Shown here in pieces: positions 23,437 to 36,000 of a stretch of DNA of 64,000 bases. Every line of letters starts with the position of its first letter. Positions within the stretch are counted from its first letter, which is position 1. The position numbers and the translations under genes are program-made. The notes below the pieces were generated by a model. That model made no database searches. It saw nothing but the letters and a program-made list of their open reading frames with translations, and was not told where the DNA came from. This stretch comes from Panonychus citri (lineage: Eukaryota; Arthropoda; Arachnida; Trombidiformes; Tetranychidae), in assembly GCF_014898815.1 (NCBI RefSeq), contig NW_026515541.1, positions 558,001-622,000 on the forward strand, given 5' to 3'.

Positions 23437-23467
23437 CTCAATCAGCGTTCGAAAAGTTTATCAACTA

Positions 23468-23755
23468 CAGTGATGCCTTTCAAAATGACGCCCTCTCAAA
23501 ATGACCCATCGTTATGGTAACATTAAATTTGAAAGATTTTTAAGTTTTAACTAGGATTAAATCTCATCAATTTGGTCTAAAAAAATGAAAATTAATAATT
23601 TCACTTCAAGTTCAGATTGTTTTGAGGATTATAATTCATAATTATTTGTGTTTAGTATTTTTTTAATCAAAATAATTGATTAATTTCAACCCTTTTGAAT
23701 GACCCGCTCTACAAATCGTTGTCAACATGATGGGTCATTTTGAAAGGCATCACTG
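23468..23755. mobile_element. Tc1/mariner-like MITE with TA target duplication
   Basis: A 288-bp element bounded by inverted repeats. The left end starts CAGTGATGCCTTTCAAAA and continues with ATGAC; the right end is its reverse complement, ending at 23755. TA dinucleotides at 23466-23467 and 23756-23757 form the target duplication. The perfect terminal match covers 22 bases plus the TA. A second, inner copy of the TCAAAATGACCCATC word lies inside the left end, and its partner GATGGGTCATTTTG is next to the right repeat. The interior is AT-rich and has no transposase frame, so it would be moved by an enzyme encoded elsewhere. Confidence 0.75.
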
Positions 23756-24641
23756 TAAATTAAATTAGTAATTTACTGATTTAAATTATTTCACTTTTGC
23801 AACGTTCAATTGAATAATAATGATAATCTTTTTGCTTAGTTCCAAAAGATGCAAATGAATTGAAAACTTTGTTCTAATCATAATTTAGTATTATAATTAT
23901 CTAATAGTCCAATTAAACTAATAAATTATTTGGAGAAACTTGTGAATCTTGAAAACATGAAAAGTCTTGAATCAAAATGAGAAAATATTGAAATAAAACT
24001 AAATCGAAAAACAAAAGTAAACAAGTGTAATTGAGAAGAAGATTAGTTGTAATCATTGAAGAATCGAAAATAATTTCGAGTAGAAATTTAAATTGATTGG
24101 AAATGAGGTAAAAATCTGATCGATCATCAATGTCAATCTAAACCATTATTATTCCAATAACTTTCGATTCAAGTATCGATCGAAAAACGAAACTTTTACC
24201 TGGACATTTGTTCGAATAAAAGAAAAGGTAAAGTAAATGTTGCGAACTGACCACTTAAAGAGAAAGTGAAGACAAATGATTAGAAACAAAATGTCGGAGG
24301 TAAAAAAGAATCAACAAGAAAAGATAAATATATTACATAGGAAAATGATGTTGGAGAAAATAATAGTTGGCCTGAAGACGAAAAAAAAAATAATGGATTT
24401 AACATGAATCTCGAACACTACCATTAACTAGAGACAAACTATTCTAATATATAATAGTTGGTGGGAGGAAGATAAAAGAATAAAAGTCAAATTCTATTCT
24501 ATTTGCTTTTATTTTATTCTCTTTTCCAACAATAAGCTTTTCTTTTCCAAGTATACCTTTTTTACCGTTTCTTTCTTCCTCATGACTTGGACTAATTTAC
24601 CATTTGGAAGGACAGGTAACAGAAAGAAAAGACCAAAGAAA

Positions 24642-24656
24642 AAAAGAAAGAAAGAA

Positions 24657-24688
<32 letters not shown>
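24642..24688. repeat. (AAAG)n followed by (GA)n
   Basis: A short AAAG run passes into about 14 GA units, inside a purine-rich stretch. Confidence 0.9.
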
Positions 24689-24690
<2 letters not shown>

Positions 24691-26797
24691 AAGAGTTAAT
24701 TAAAGATTAGTACAAGATTCATGGTCTCTTTTAGTTCTTACCTGAGAAGGATAAACTTTGATGGTGATTCTATTTGGAAGACAGCAAAGTAGGAGGAGGA
24801 GATGAAAGGGAAGACTAAAAGTCATCATCATTATTATTTTCCTCATCATCATCATCATCATCTCATCTCTCAGCTTACTCACTGTTCCTCCCTCTCTTTT
24901 CTTACCAATACCCAGAGCGGTTCGAGATTTTGTCTTCCAGGTAACCAGTAAACTGCTGATGAAGAAGAAGAAGAAGAAGATGATGATGATTAGTGAGCAT
25001 AGAAAGAGAAAGAAGTTATTTTCATTTTAAAATGTATTTACCAAATTTCTGTTGCTTTGAACTTTCGGGACCCACCTACACCAAATCGTGATCTAAGTCG
25101 TGATATCCTTAATTACGCCCTACCTTTGCTATGAACAAACACCCCAACAGTATACAAGAAGTAAACCTTTTCTTTACAGTTGAAAGATGAAGATAAAGAT
25201 GAAGATGAGGATCAAGATGAAGACGAGAAGATTGACCCGGAACTTTCAGAGAGGTTGGTTTAGTAATGTCAGTTGATTCTCTCTCCTCCCTCTCCTCCTC
25301 CTCCTCCACCTCCTTCAACAACAACAACAACAAGTTGAAGTAAAAGAAAATATTTACAAATATAAAGGTAAAAAAAAGAAAGAAAAGAAAGAGAAACAAT
25401 CAAATGTCCATCTATCTTTTTAACCTTCAACATCAAAGGTGAATCCATTGTTCAAATGTCTTCCTTTATCTTCATCAGTGTATCATCACAATCAGTTGAT
25501 TGTATATCAGGTTAACATCAATTGCGAATCAATTGTGTCCAAGTCAATCAAATCTCTTTGATTGTTTCAAGTTAATTTGTATAAACAATCAATTAAATCC
25601 TAACCCACACACGTACATTATTTGTTGAACAATTTGATATAACAATTAATTAACACACGTTAACACGTTTATTAGTTAATTGTAATTAACTTGTTTCCCT
25701 TTAATCCGATCACATTTTCATCTCATTGGGTTAGTTAATTGTTGGTCAATGTTTGTCAATGTCCTTTACCATATGAGTTAATTGTATTAACGATATAACT
25801 TTTAATTTTGTGGAAAATTAAATTCACTATATTGTAACAGTTATTGATTGATTGTTGTTGTTTGTTCAAACAATTATCACAATTGTATTTTTAATCATGA
25901 TTCCGTTTTGTTTTTAAATTTAGTTGACCTTTACCTTTCAACTATTGAATATATTGTACCTGGATATGGGTACTTATCACAATGACATTGATTAATAATG
26001 TTAATTGTTGTAACAATTGACTTACAATGTTGAAATTAAATTGTTTCAAATGTAATCAGTTGAATTAACAAGTTAACACAATTTATTATATACATTTACA
26101 ACAATCAATGTTTAAATTGTTATTATCATTTGATTAAGGTTAAATAGGAAAAGGTCAAATCGTTTGTAACAATTTAGTTGCTTCTGCAATTAATTATTGT
26201 TAACAATTCATTTCAATTGTAAAATAAGACACAATTTATAATCCAAATGAATATGTATGATTTAAATTGTGAACAATTTAGTTGATTATATTAATACATT
26301 AATCATATTTCCGGAATTTAAATCGTAACAATAATTTAAACAGAATCAGATTCCTATATATATTTAATCAACATCTAAATCAATGTAACAACAATTAAAT
26401 CCGTTGACTGTACATTAATTTGAATAGGAAACAAAGAGACGACAATTTATTGATTGTTACATTTAAATCAAATGTATGAAATTGAGGGAAAGTAAAAAAA
26501 AACTATTGAATTGATTTTAATGGTTAACAGGTAATCAAGTTAATGATTAACCAATTTAATAACCCAAATGAGTATCAATTGAATGATAATGATTACAATT
26601 AGAAAGATTTTCACACCACAAATGATAAGAATTGCGAATTACAATCAAATTAACCACAGAGAGGAAGAGAAATTAAGGAAAACAAGAAAATTAAGCCTGA
26701 AGAAATATAAGAAAAGGAAAAGAGAAAATTTTTTTTCGAATTAACAAAAAGTTCTAATAACGTTCTAACAATTTACTGTTGTTATGTTCAAATGTAA

Positions 26798-26820
26798 TGA
26801 TGATGATGATGATGATGATG
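26798..26820. repeat. (ATG)n/(GAT)n microsatellite
   Basis: About eight GAT trinucleotides in a row in noncoding DNA. Similar shorter runs recur across the bowl region. Confidence 0.85.
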
Positions 26821-29800
26821 AAGATAATGATGATAATTGCTGTGAAGAAGAGGAAAGTGAAGAGAAGAAGAGAAAAAATTAGAAAGATAATAGAAAAACA
26901 ATTGCGAGAGTTAAATACGTTCAAATGTATTGGTTAATTGTGAAAGGAATCTAAGGTGCGGCCGAAGTATTCGTGCCAACAATTAAGAAAAAAAGTAACA
27001 ATTTATTTTCTTTAAATCTAATTCAATCTATCGTTTGTTAGAATTATTAAAAAAAAAAATGACCATCATCATCTTCATCATGATGATGGGGAGGATTAGG
27101 TGACCAATGGTGATTTCTGAGCAAAATTATCAATCATGTTTAGCTAAGAGATGGTTTATCTTAACCATTATGTAAACTGATGATGATGATGATGATAATT
27201 TACTGAATAAGATGATACCATGAACAATAAGAAAAAGGGATTGGCACTTGTACGTGTTACACGAACGCACGAAGGGTAAACGATTGAGTATATTAAAGCT
27301 TCCGAGCGGAAACTAATTCTCACAGAGAAATTAACTAATCATAAACAAACTTTTCACACACAGATTTAAATCGTGATTAACGATTACTAAATAGTTTCAT
27401 TTTCCAGCAATTAAATTAACCTTCAAATTTTGGTTTTTTCTTTAATTGTAACAATTAGTGAGACAAACAATTTATTTTCAATCGATAACTTTTTTACATT
27501 TGTTTCTATGATACTTTAAATTGTATTACTAAGATACATTATTATGATTGATTCATCATGATTGTTTATTGAACAATTTAACCTGTCAACAATTTATTTA
27601 TCTGGTTAATCAACTGTTTCTTATTGTGAAACTATTAATATAAATTGATGATTGATTCCCAACAATCAATTTCATCAATACAATGTTAAGTTAGTTGTTG
27701 GCTGTTGGTCAACAAAATCATGAATTAACTTAATTGACTTGTAAGTTTTTAATATTATTACGTTAATCACGGACTATTAATAAGGTGAAACAATGAATGA
27801 ATTTACCTACATCAACCTGAGATAATTAAATTAATTACACTTTAAGCATAACACAACAATTAGCGAATCAATTTAACTTTGTTTCATTAAAAAAAAAATA
27901 ATTTTCTCAATCAAGTTTTCTGAAAATCATTGAAAAGTTTACAAAACAGAAAACAAAAACTGACCAACAACTTGAATGATGATCATCAATTTTAAATAAT
28001 CAGTAATGATTAAATTAAATGAATCATTTTCCATGTACAATATACAAATGATTAACTAGTCACTGAGCTGATTAGCATAATCATGGTTAATAATCAAGAT
28101 GATTATCTCTCATTGAACATGAATCGTATCCAACGGAGTCCAAGGCGTGTTTCAGAATCAATTGGAATCCCAATGTTACCATTAAATTTCAAGTGAATTA
28201 ATTTAATCTCAATTGATCTTCCCTCTCCCATCCACCCACCCACCTTGATAGTGGTCAACTAGAAAAGTCATCGTAGTGGAAAACAAAATATACCATCTAC
28301 CTGACCACTAATCAATCAATAAAAAACTAATCTAATCTCAAAATGATCTAAATGAAAACAAGATCAACAACAACAACAAAGTATTCATGTTAACATGGCT
28401 TCTTGTCATTAAAACACCTTAAACACCGGTGGTGGGATTAACCAGCACCACCACCGCCGCCACCACATGAATCTATCATGATTATTATTAATCAGCATTA
28501 ATCAATAAACCAAATTTAAACCAATGGATAATAATGATCATCAACAAGTGACCACAGCCCAGAATCAGAAATTATCATCAAGAAAAACTTTTTTTTTTTA
28601 ATCTCTCGCATGTAAATCAAAAGATTAACGGACTAATCTGTTAGCTTAATCTTATTTAGATTGTGATTGATTGTCAGTTTCTTACCGTGGTGTCCCGTTG
28701 AGTAGACGGGAGCGACATTGATGATTAACTTGATGATAATGATGATGATATGGTTGATAAACACCATGAAATGATAATAAGTTACACTAATCAAAAGTAA
28801 ATTCAAGTTAAATCACTTTGGCCAATCAACATCATCAATCCAATTAAAAAAGATGAACACAAACCATGAATATATTACAATTCAAATGAATTACATGATA
28901 AAATTAGATTCATTTTCAGTTTGTATTTAGTTTATTTGCTTTATTCAACTATTAACAATTAACTTAATCAATTGACCTTAATTTCAAATTGTTTTTTGTT
29001 TGTTGTTGTCAATTCAATTTTGATGATTCTGACAAATATGAAAACTTTTCAATATTAACAAAAAGTTTGCTGTTAATTGCTGCTGATTTGTTAATTGTTT
29101 CCGTAATCTGATTCAGGGTATCACACTTATCTGAATGCTTAACTAATCATCTTGACATTAAACCCTTAGGGTAAAATTACATAGGGATATATAAGATTAA
29201 CGAGATATTAACAATTTACCTGGAAAAATAAACTAACATAATTACTGGTATTAGTTACATAATGATACCTGTTCATTGATCCTATTACATTATATTGATA
29301 GAAAATGATTAAAAGTAAACTTTTACCCTCTATCATTAACTATTTTTGACAACATAGGTAACAATCAACAAGCAAACAATTTAATCATCCAATTAATTGC
29401 AGCCTATGATGAAAATTTTAATCAATAATGAAAACATTGATTGTGGTGGTTGGTCAGTATTTCCAATCCTGGGGTTTAATGGTCAACCGATCAAGGGAAC
29501 AATATTTTCACGCTTTTACCTTGTTTCTTTTTCATATAATAATTACAACTCTTGATTGTTGATTGATTAAAAAACTTGAGAGAAAATAAAAATTAAACAA
29601 TCTAAGAGCAACAATCAAGAAGAATCAACAATTTAACAACAATTTAAATCCAGTGGGAGGATAAAGTTGATACTTTAGGATTGGAAATCAAATGATTTTC
29701 TTAACAAAATGGTTACAATGTTTATATGGAATATGAAAGGAAAGAGTTAATTAAAGAGGTTTACCTGTCGGTGTAAAAAGAAAGATAAAATGAAAGAGAA

Positions 29801-30581
29801 GATGGAAAAATCATCATCATCATCATCATCATTATCTTCCATCATCTTCTCATCCCTTGTTATTGCTTCTCATTTCTGGTCAATCTTCAACAACGGTAAG
29901 TAATTTTTATTGTCTCTCTCTCTCTCTCGTAAGGGATAACCAGTGGCCAGTGGGAACTGATAATGATGATGATGATGATGAACACTTTCCCTCTACCTGT
30001 GCTTACCTGTGGATGTTGTTGGTTGTAAACAAGAAAACATGGTTTCCTTGTCAAAGTTGATTCCATAATTGCTGGTTGAAGAGAAGAAGCTAAAAAAGTA
30101 ATAGAAGAGAAAAAAAAAGTTCGACTTTTTTTTCCATTGGTTCACCTTCGTTTACCTTTACATACACACTCTTTTACCTGTGGAGGATTAAGTATTTATG
30201 AGCCTTTGCCTTCAAGGGTTAAGGTCATTTTCTGTTTCTAAACGGGCGGGAAGGAAAAGGTAACTCGAGGTGGGTTAGGTTACTACTTTTACTTTTACTT
30301 TTGTTTTCTTGTTTCGTCCTTCGGTCTCTATGGAGCCTAAACCATGATAATTCATGATTAATTGTGATAATTATGTACAATTAACTTGTTCAAATGTTCA
30401 TTGATTTATGAATTTAATTTTGCATATGAATCCCTTTTCTTTTACCTGTTAATTCAGTTTGATTACATGTATTACACTGATTCCAATGGCTGATTATTAA
30501 CAGGAACTGGATTAGTGATATTGATCATCACTAATTATGAGGTTTTTGGTTCATTATTATTAATCATTGTGGTTAAACAAT

Positions 30582-30587
<6 letters not shown>

Positions 30588-30612
<25 letters not shown>
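30588..30612. repeat. (CT)n microsatellite ending in an acceptor-like site
   Basis: About 12 CT units followed by CACTCACTCAG and then GTAGGT. The tract, the AG and the GT donor abut directly on the plus strand. Confidence 0.85.
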
Positions 30613-33070
30613 ACTCACTCAGGTAGGTTAACAATTGATTTTAATTGTTGTAAAAATATTTCTAAATGTTTCTCTTGATTCATTAACTAAATTAACATAA
30701 TTTTTCAATGGGAAATGAAACCAATTTACCAATGTAATCTACTTTGTATGATGATAACTAGGAGTGGTCAGTAGTTGATTCTGATTTCAGGATAAATGAT
30801 GATGATTCAGAAGACAATCTTGATATATTATCATGATGATTAGAGGGAAGAAAGACAATTATTACTCAATGAAAGAGAAAGATAAGTTACATGGGAAGAG
30901 AGAGAGAGAGATGAAAAAATAAAGAGGGTGGAAAGAAAAAGAATAAGAAAAAAAGTAATAATAATAATCAAGGTAAAAGATGATGATGATAATGATAATG
31001 AAGAGAAATTCAAAGTAACTATCATGGTGAGGGCGAAAATTATGATGAACATGATGATGATGATGATCCATCTTCTCAACATCCTTCTCACTAATTTACC
31101 TGTAAGATGATGAACCAACTCCCTTTCAAGTTTTCCATGAGCTTCTTACTTTTCATCATTAGCATTTCAGCCTCCCCCGCTTTCAACTTCTTCAGTAGAT
31201 GAAAATGAAACCCACCTCCACCTCCTCCCTCTCTAAGAAACTGACCTTGGACTGACCACTTACCTGCTAAGGAGAGTTACTATTTCTTTTTTGCTTCTTT
31301 TTATCATCATCTTCATCTTTATCTTCATCTTCTTCTTCATCAGCATTTAGTACTAACATTTAGTTACTAGTTTTCTTGTCTTGTAACAAGAGGGGAAAAA
31401 ACAGGGAAGCGAGGGTGGGGTGGGTTCTTGTGATGAAGATGATGAATTCTGTTTATCTTCATACTCGACACCAACAGTGACGATGATGAAATTAGTGAGA
31501 TCTCAGAGCAACAGGTAATTTGGAATTGGAAGAGAAAAATTTTTCTCAGTGAAAACTTTTTTCGCTTTCACAGGAAACAGTAAACAGATAAAATGGCGAC
31601 TACTGATCAACATGATTAACTATTAATACCACCAAACCTTAAAAAAAACTCCACCGGGTATTCAATATGAATACACCAACAACAACAACTCTAGTTAATT
31701 ATCATTGAAAGTACATCATCAGAGTTACTCAATTGAAGGCTAATTTTTTTCAGCTTCCTGATCAGTTTTATTGCATCAGGTAAACAAGTAAACCCGGTGG
31801 GTGGGTTGGGGTGGCCGGTTAACCAGTGGTCAGATATTTCAAGGAAATCCGGCTCAACAAGACCCCCACCACTGCCCACTCCCACTGCCCTTTACATTGA
31901 CCACTACAGATGAACAGCAATCATTTAATCATCATGGGAAGAGGTAAAAATTGTTTCTTACTCAAATCAAATTAAATGCTGTTAATTTGATTATCAGAGA
32001 AAAAAAATTTCCAACAATTTAAAACAAAACTTTACTCTTTACATAAATTCCCAATCAAATACAAAATCAATTGATTAGTTAATTGCTGATTTAGTTGAAT
32101 CATTTGAACCTCTAAACAGTTTCAAATGCAACACTTGATTGTAATAATAGTTGCATCTTAATTGTAATAATATCAATTTATATTGTAACTATTAAACTGC
32201 AATTTCAAAAGCATCATTTAGGTTAATTGTTGTGTGTGTGTGTATTTGATTGTTGTTATTAATTGTTTCAATCTTATGATAATGAAAAAAAAAGTTTTTC
32301 AAGTGTTGATCAGCAATTTAATTGATTATTATTACCTGATTTCCTTTTATTTTCCTGTTAATCATGATTAAATATATCATCTTGTTATTGATTGAAACGA
32401 TGGTGATGATCAAGACAGAATCTTAATCCTAATCAAAGCTTTAGGTTTTTTTAATTGTGATTAAAACACTTACAAAGATTAAACTAAATCAAGTAAGTAA
32501 CTAACACTTATAATGAAAATCTTAAACAATTATGTTTACCTGGTAAGAAAAATGAACCAACTACCTAGCAACAAACAAGGTAAAGTTAATCATCTTCAAC
32601 AACTGATTACAATTAACTTTAACTACAAATGATCAGTGATAATTGACAGCCTCTCAAGTGTATAATCATAATCAAGAAAATGAAGAGAGAGAGAGAGAGA
32701 CAATTTAATTAATCATTTTTATTTCAGATGAAGTGATCAGAATGAGAGAGAGCAAAGGAGATCCCGTTTACAATTAATTAATTTAATTAATGATTGGATA
32801 GCAACTTAAATTGGTTGAGATTTGACAAAGTGATGAAAGTGGGTGTGGTTGATGGTAGAGGATTAGGATTAGGATTATTAGGATAATCTTGGATATTGAT
32901 TGGGGGGAAAAAACAAAATCGATTGATATTAAATTGGAAACGAGAGAGAAAAAAAAAATTCATAAAAAACAAAACAAACAAATAAAAGATTAAGATTCAT
33001 GGTGATTGTTGGATTGATGATGATGATGATGTTTAATTGTTGATGATTGTTGTTAATTGTTAAAAGGGAA

Positions 33071-36000
33071 TCAATTAACAACATCGATATCATCCTCTTC
33101 ACCTTCACTCTTCATTTCCGTTATCTCCATGGGTTCAATTTTACAGGGGGGTGACAAGTTGCCCGATAACTTATTATTAGATGATGATAAAGGTGATAGA
33201 GATAAAGATGATGATGAGGATGAGGATGAAGAGGATGATGATAATGAAGTATCTCGGATGGTTACATGTTGTACGTTGATTTTTACATCTAATTTAACTT
33301 CTTGATTGTGATGATGATTGTGAAGATGAAGATGATGTTCACCGTTGTTGTTGTTGTTGTTGTTGTTGTGGTTGTTTGTATTTGGGCCGTTTGACCCACC
33401 GGACATTGAATCTTGAAAAGAGCTACTTGAATCATTGTTATCAGAATTGATCTGAGATTCTGGTAATCCAAGGGTATGGGTCAAGGTGTGACGGCGAAGG
33501 TCACAATTACGACGGAACTCTTTACCGCAATCGGTACAGTTATAAGGTTTAATGTCCGTGTGGGTCAGTAGGTGGGTCTTCAAGTTACTTCGTTGGTTGA
33601 AACTTTTACCACAAGTATTACATTTGTGGGGCGAATCCTCCATGTGGAGGATTTTGTGAACGGCCAATGTCCGATTCTGGCAAAAACCTTTACCACACTC
33701 ATTACATTTGAATGGTTTTTCCTTTGAATGAATATATCTAATCAAGAAAAAGAAACAATCAACAAATTAATGATTAGTTGATCATCACAAGATTAACATA
33801 AACTGAAAGAGAGATTGTTAGAACTTTTCTCTCGAACATGTAAAACAAATCGATCATGTCAATCCAACAATTTCTCCCCAATTTTTCAAGCACTCAGATC
33901 AAACTTTCATCCAAACAATCAACTAATCTTCATCTTAATCTCCATTGATCATCTCTAATCTCTCTCCATCCTCTTCAACTCCCCCTTCTTTTCATGTAAT
34001 AATGTGTTTGTTTCACGGATAATCGCTACTTTTCTCACTTGATTATGTCTCTTATCAGTTGATTGATTGTGATTAACTATAAAAAACTACTTCTGGAAAT
34101 GAAGATAATCATTGAGAGAGACAATTGATAATAATAATGATGAGCATGATGATGATGCTGGTGAGATGTTGAGATGAAGAATCAAAGTCTGAATAATATG
34201 ATTACAATGATATTCGTGATAATTAATAACCTGAGAATTAGTTTACCGTTTTTCAAGTGGATTTAAGTTAATCAACGATTCTTGAGATGATCATTTTGAA
34301 ATGCAAAACCTCAGCAATTAACAATCATGATTAGAGCAACAAATATAATAATATTTATCACACTTATCTTAAGATGATTGGTTGTTGTTGTTGTTAAGTT
34401 ACCCAAAGGAAAAAAAAGTTTCTCGTTCTGATTTTTACCTTCCCTTAATTGTTTACATTTAATTGTGATCCAAGTTGATTAGGTTGGACATTATTTGTAA
34501 CAATTAACCATTCACTATGTAAATAATGATTGTGGTACAAGCAAAAAAAGTGGGTGGTTAATTGTGCCAATATAATCAATCGTAAAGGTAACACTGTTTG
34601 TTTATGATATTTAGGGTGCCGATGATCAAAGTTATCAACTAATTGTTAACAATAATAAACTTGATTGTTGCTCTCTATGTTTTTTTAGTTACTTGATTAC
34701 CACTCAGCTTTTTGAGTAACATGACAATTAACTTATTTTTTTTTGCCTCGCAATTAAGAAACCGTCATAACCAAGTTGTGTAAACAGTTAATAATAATAT
34801 TGTCAACATAATACAAAATTGATTATCATTGGAATTAGTTGATTGTAATTGTAACTGATTGTTGATTATATCGGAATCTTGGCCATCTAATTTGATTTGA
34901 TTGTCATTAAATATATACTTGTATATGGGAAACAATCAATGATATTATTAACTTTAACTGTATTGTAAAATCTGATAATCAAACAAATAATATTGTTATT
35001 AGTTAATTCAGTTTGTATTGTAAATGATGATCATCATTTCTGATTGTTATGATTTAACAATATAATTAATATATTGCAACACGGAAATATCAACATCAAA
35101 GGTATCATTATGATGATACTAGGAGACGGTGATATATTTAATTGTTACTGATTACACCTTTTAACAATTTAAGTTAATCAACAAGAATCAATTGAAAATC
35201 TTGTTAATTGAAACGTCAATTGAAATATTACAACAAAAAAATAATGTTCAATGATTAATTTCATTGAATCGGATAATCAAACAATTTAAATTGTGTCCTT
35301 GTTATATTATAATGATGATTAGTGACAATTGAAAAATGTTAATTGTTGTCACAATTTGTATATAAACAATTTAATTTACTATCTAATGACCGTTTTTTGT
35401 TTAATGTTTTCATTTTTTTCACTGATTAACTTGATAAATTGCTCGAGGCGGATTAAATTGCTGACGTTTAATTGTAATAACAATAATGAACATAATCATG
35501 ATTAGGTTTGGCTTTGATTCATTTGTTAATCAACAACAATTAACTGGAAAAAAAATTTATGGAAAACCAGTAATTCTTATGATGGTAATTGTGATACAGG
35601 TAAAGTACAGGAGGATAGGGTGATGATGCCTTGAGGCTATGAGGGAGGAGGAGATGATTGTGATGATGATTAAGAAGGGAAAAGTTAATTGTTAGGAAAA
35701 AAAAAGAAAAAATAATTTAAAGGAAATGTTAACATTTCGTCAGGAAAATTAAAGTTATCAAGTGAGTTCGTTATTAGCTTGATGATCGTTATGATCGTTA
35801 ACGATTTCAAATATTAATTGTCAACAATTATGCGAAAAAAAAATTCAATGTTAATTCAATCAACTAAATGATTACGATTTGATTAAAAACTTTAATCATA
35901 TTGTTTTCCTCAACTAAATACAATTGTGATTGTATTTTCAACCTTCCCGTTGGCAATTGATTGTTGCTGTTGATTTATTTGGTTAATGGAATCGTTAACA

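Larger units (their letters stand above)
23756..33070. other. Large noncoding region downstream of bowl
   Basis: About 9.3 kb without a convincing coding frame, rich in (GA)n, (GAT)n and (TCATC)n tracts. It contains many TTACCTG heptamers (CAGGTAA on the minus strand), for example at 24196, 24738, 29216, 29761, 30003, 30174, 31096, 31260, 32332 and 32536. Several follow a pyrimidine tract on the minus strand, so they look like abutting splice sites. An 11-bp palindrome CGTGTTACACG lies at 27253-27263, and a GC-rich hairpin (TCCCGT/ACGGGA) at 28693-28711. It could carry noncoding exons and enhancers. Confidence 0.5.

Noticed and set aside
24509..25399. Several minus-strand frames with long Ser/Leu/Phe runs
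   Set aside because: They are translations of (GA)n, (GAT)n and poly-A tracts and have no recognisable domain.
28440..28470. Possible GC-rich coding fragment (CACCACCGCCGCCACC)
   Set aside because: Only about 20 bases long and trinucleotide-like, with no frame extending from it.
28693..28711. GC-rich hairpin as a possible tRNA or small RNA stem
   Set aside because: Only six base pairs; no cloverleaf, no A/B boxes around it. I saw no convincing tRNA or rRNA in the window.
30840..31118. Minus-strand frame with His and Ile runs
   Set aside because: Product of GAT/ATG trinucleotide repeats; no domain and two overlapping frames of the same kind.
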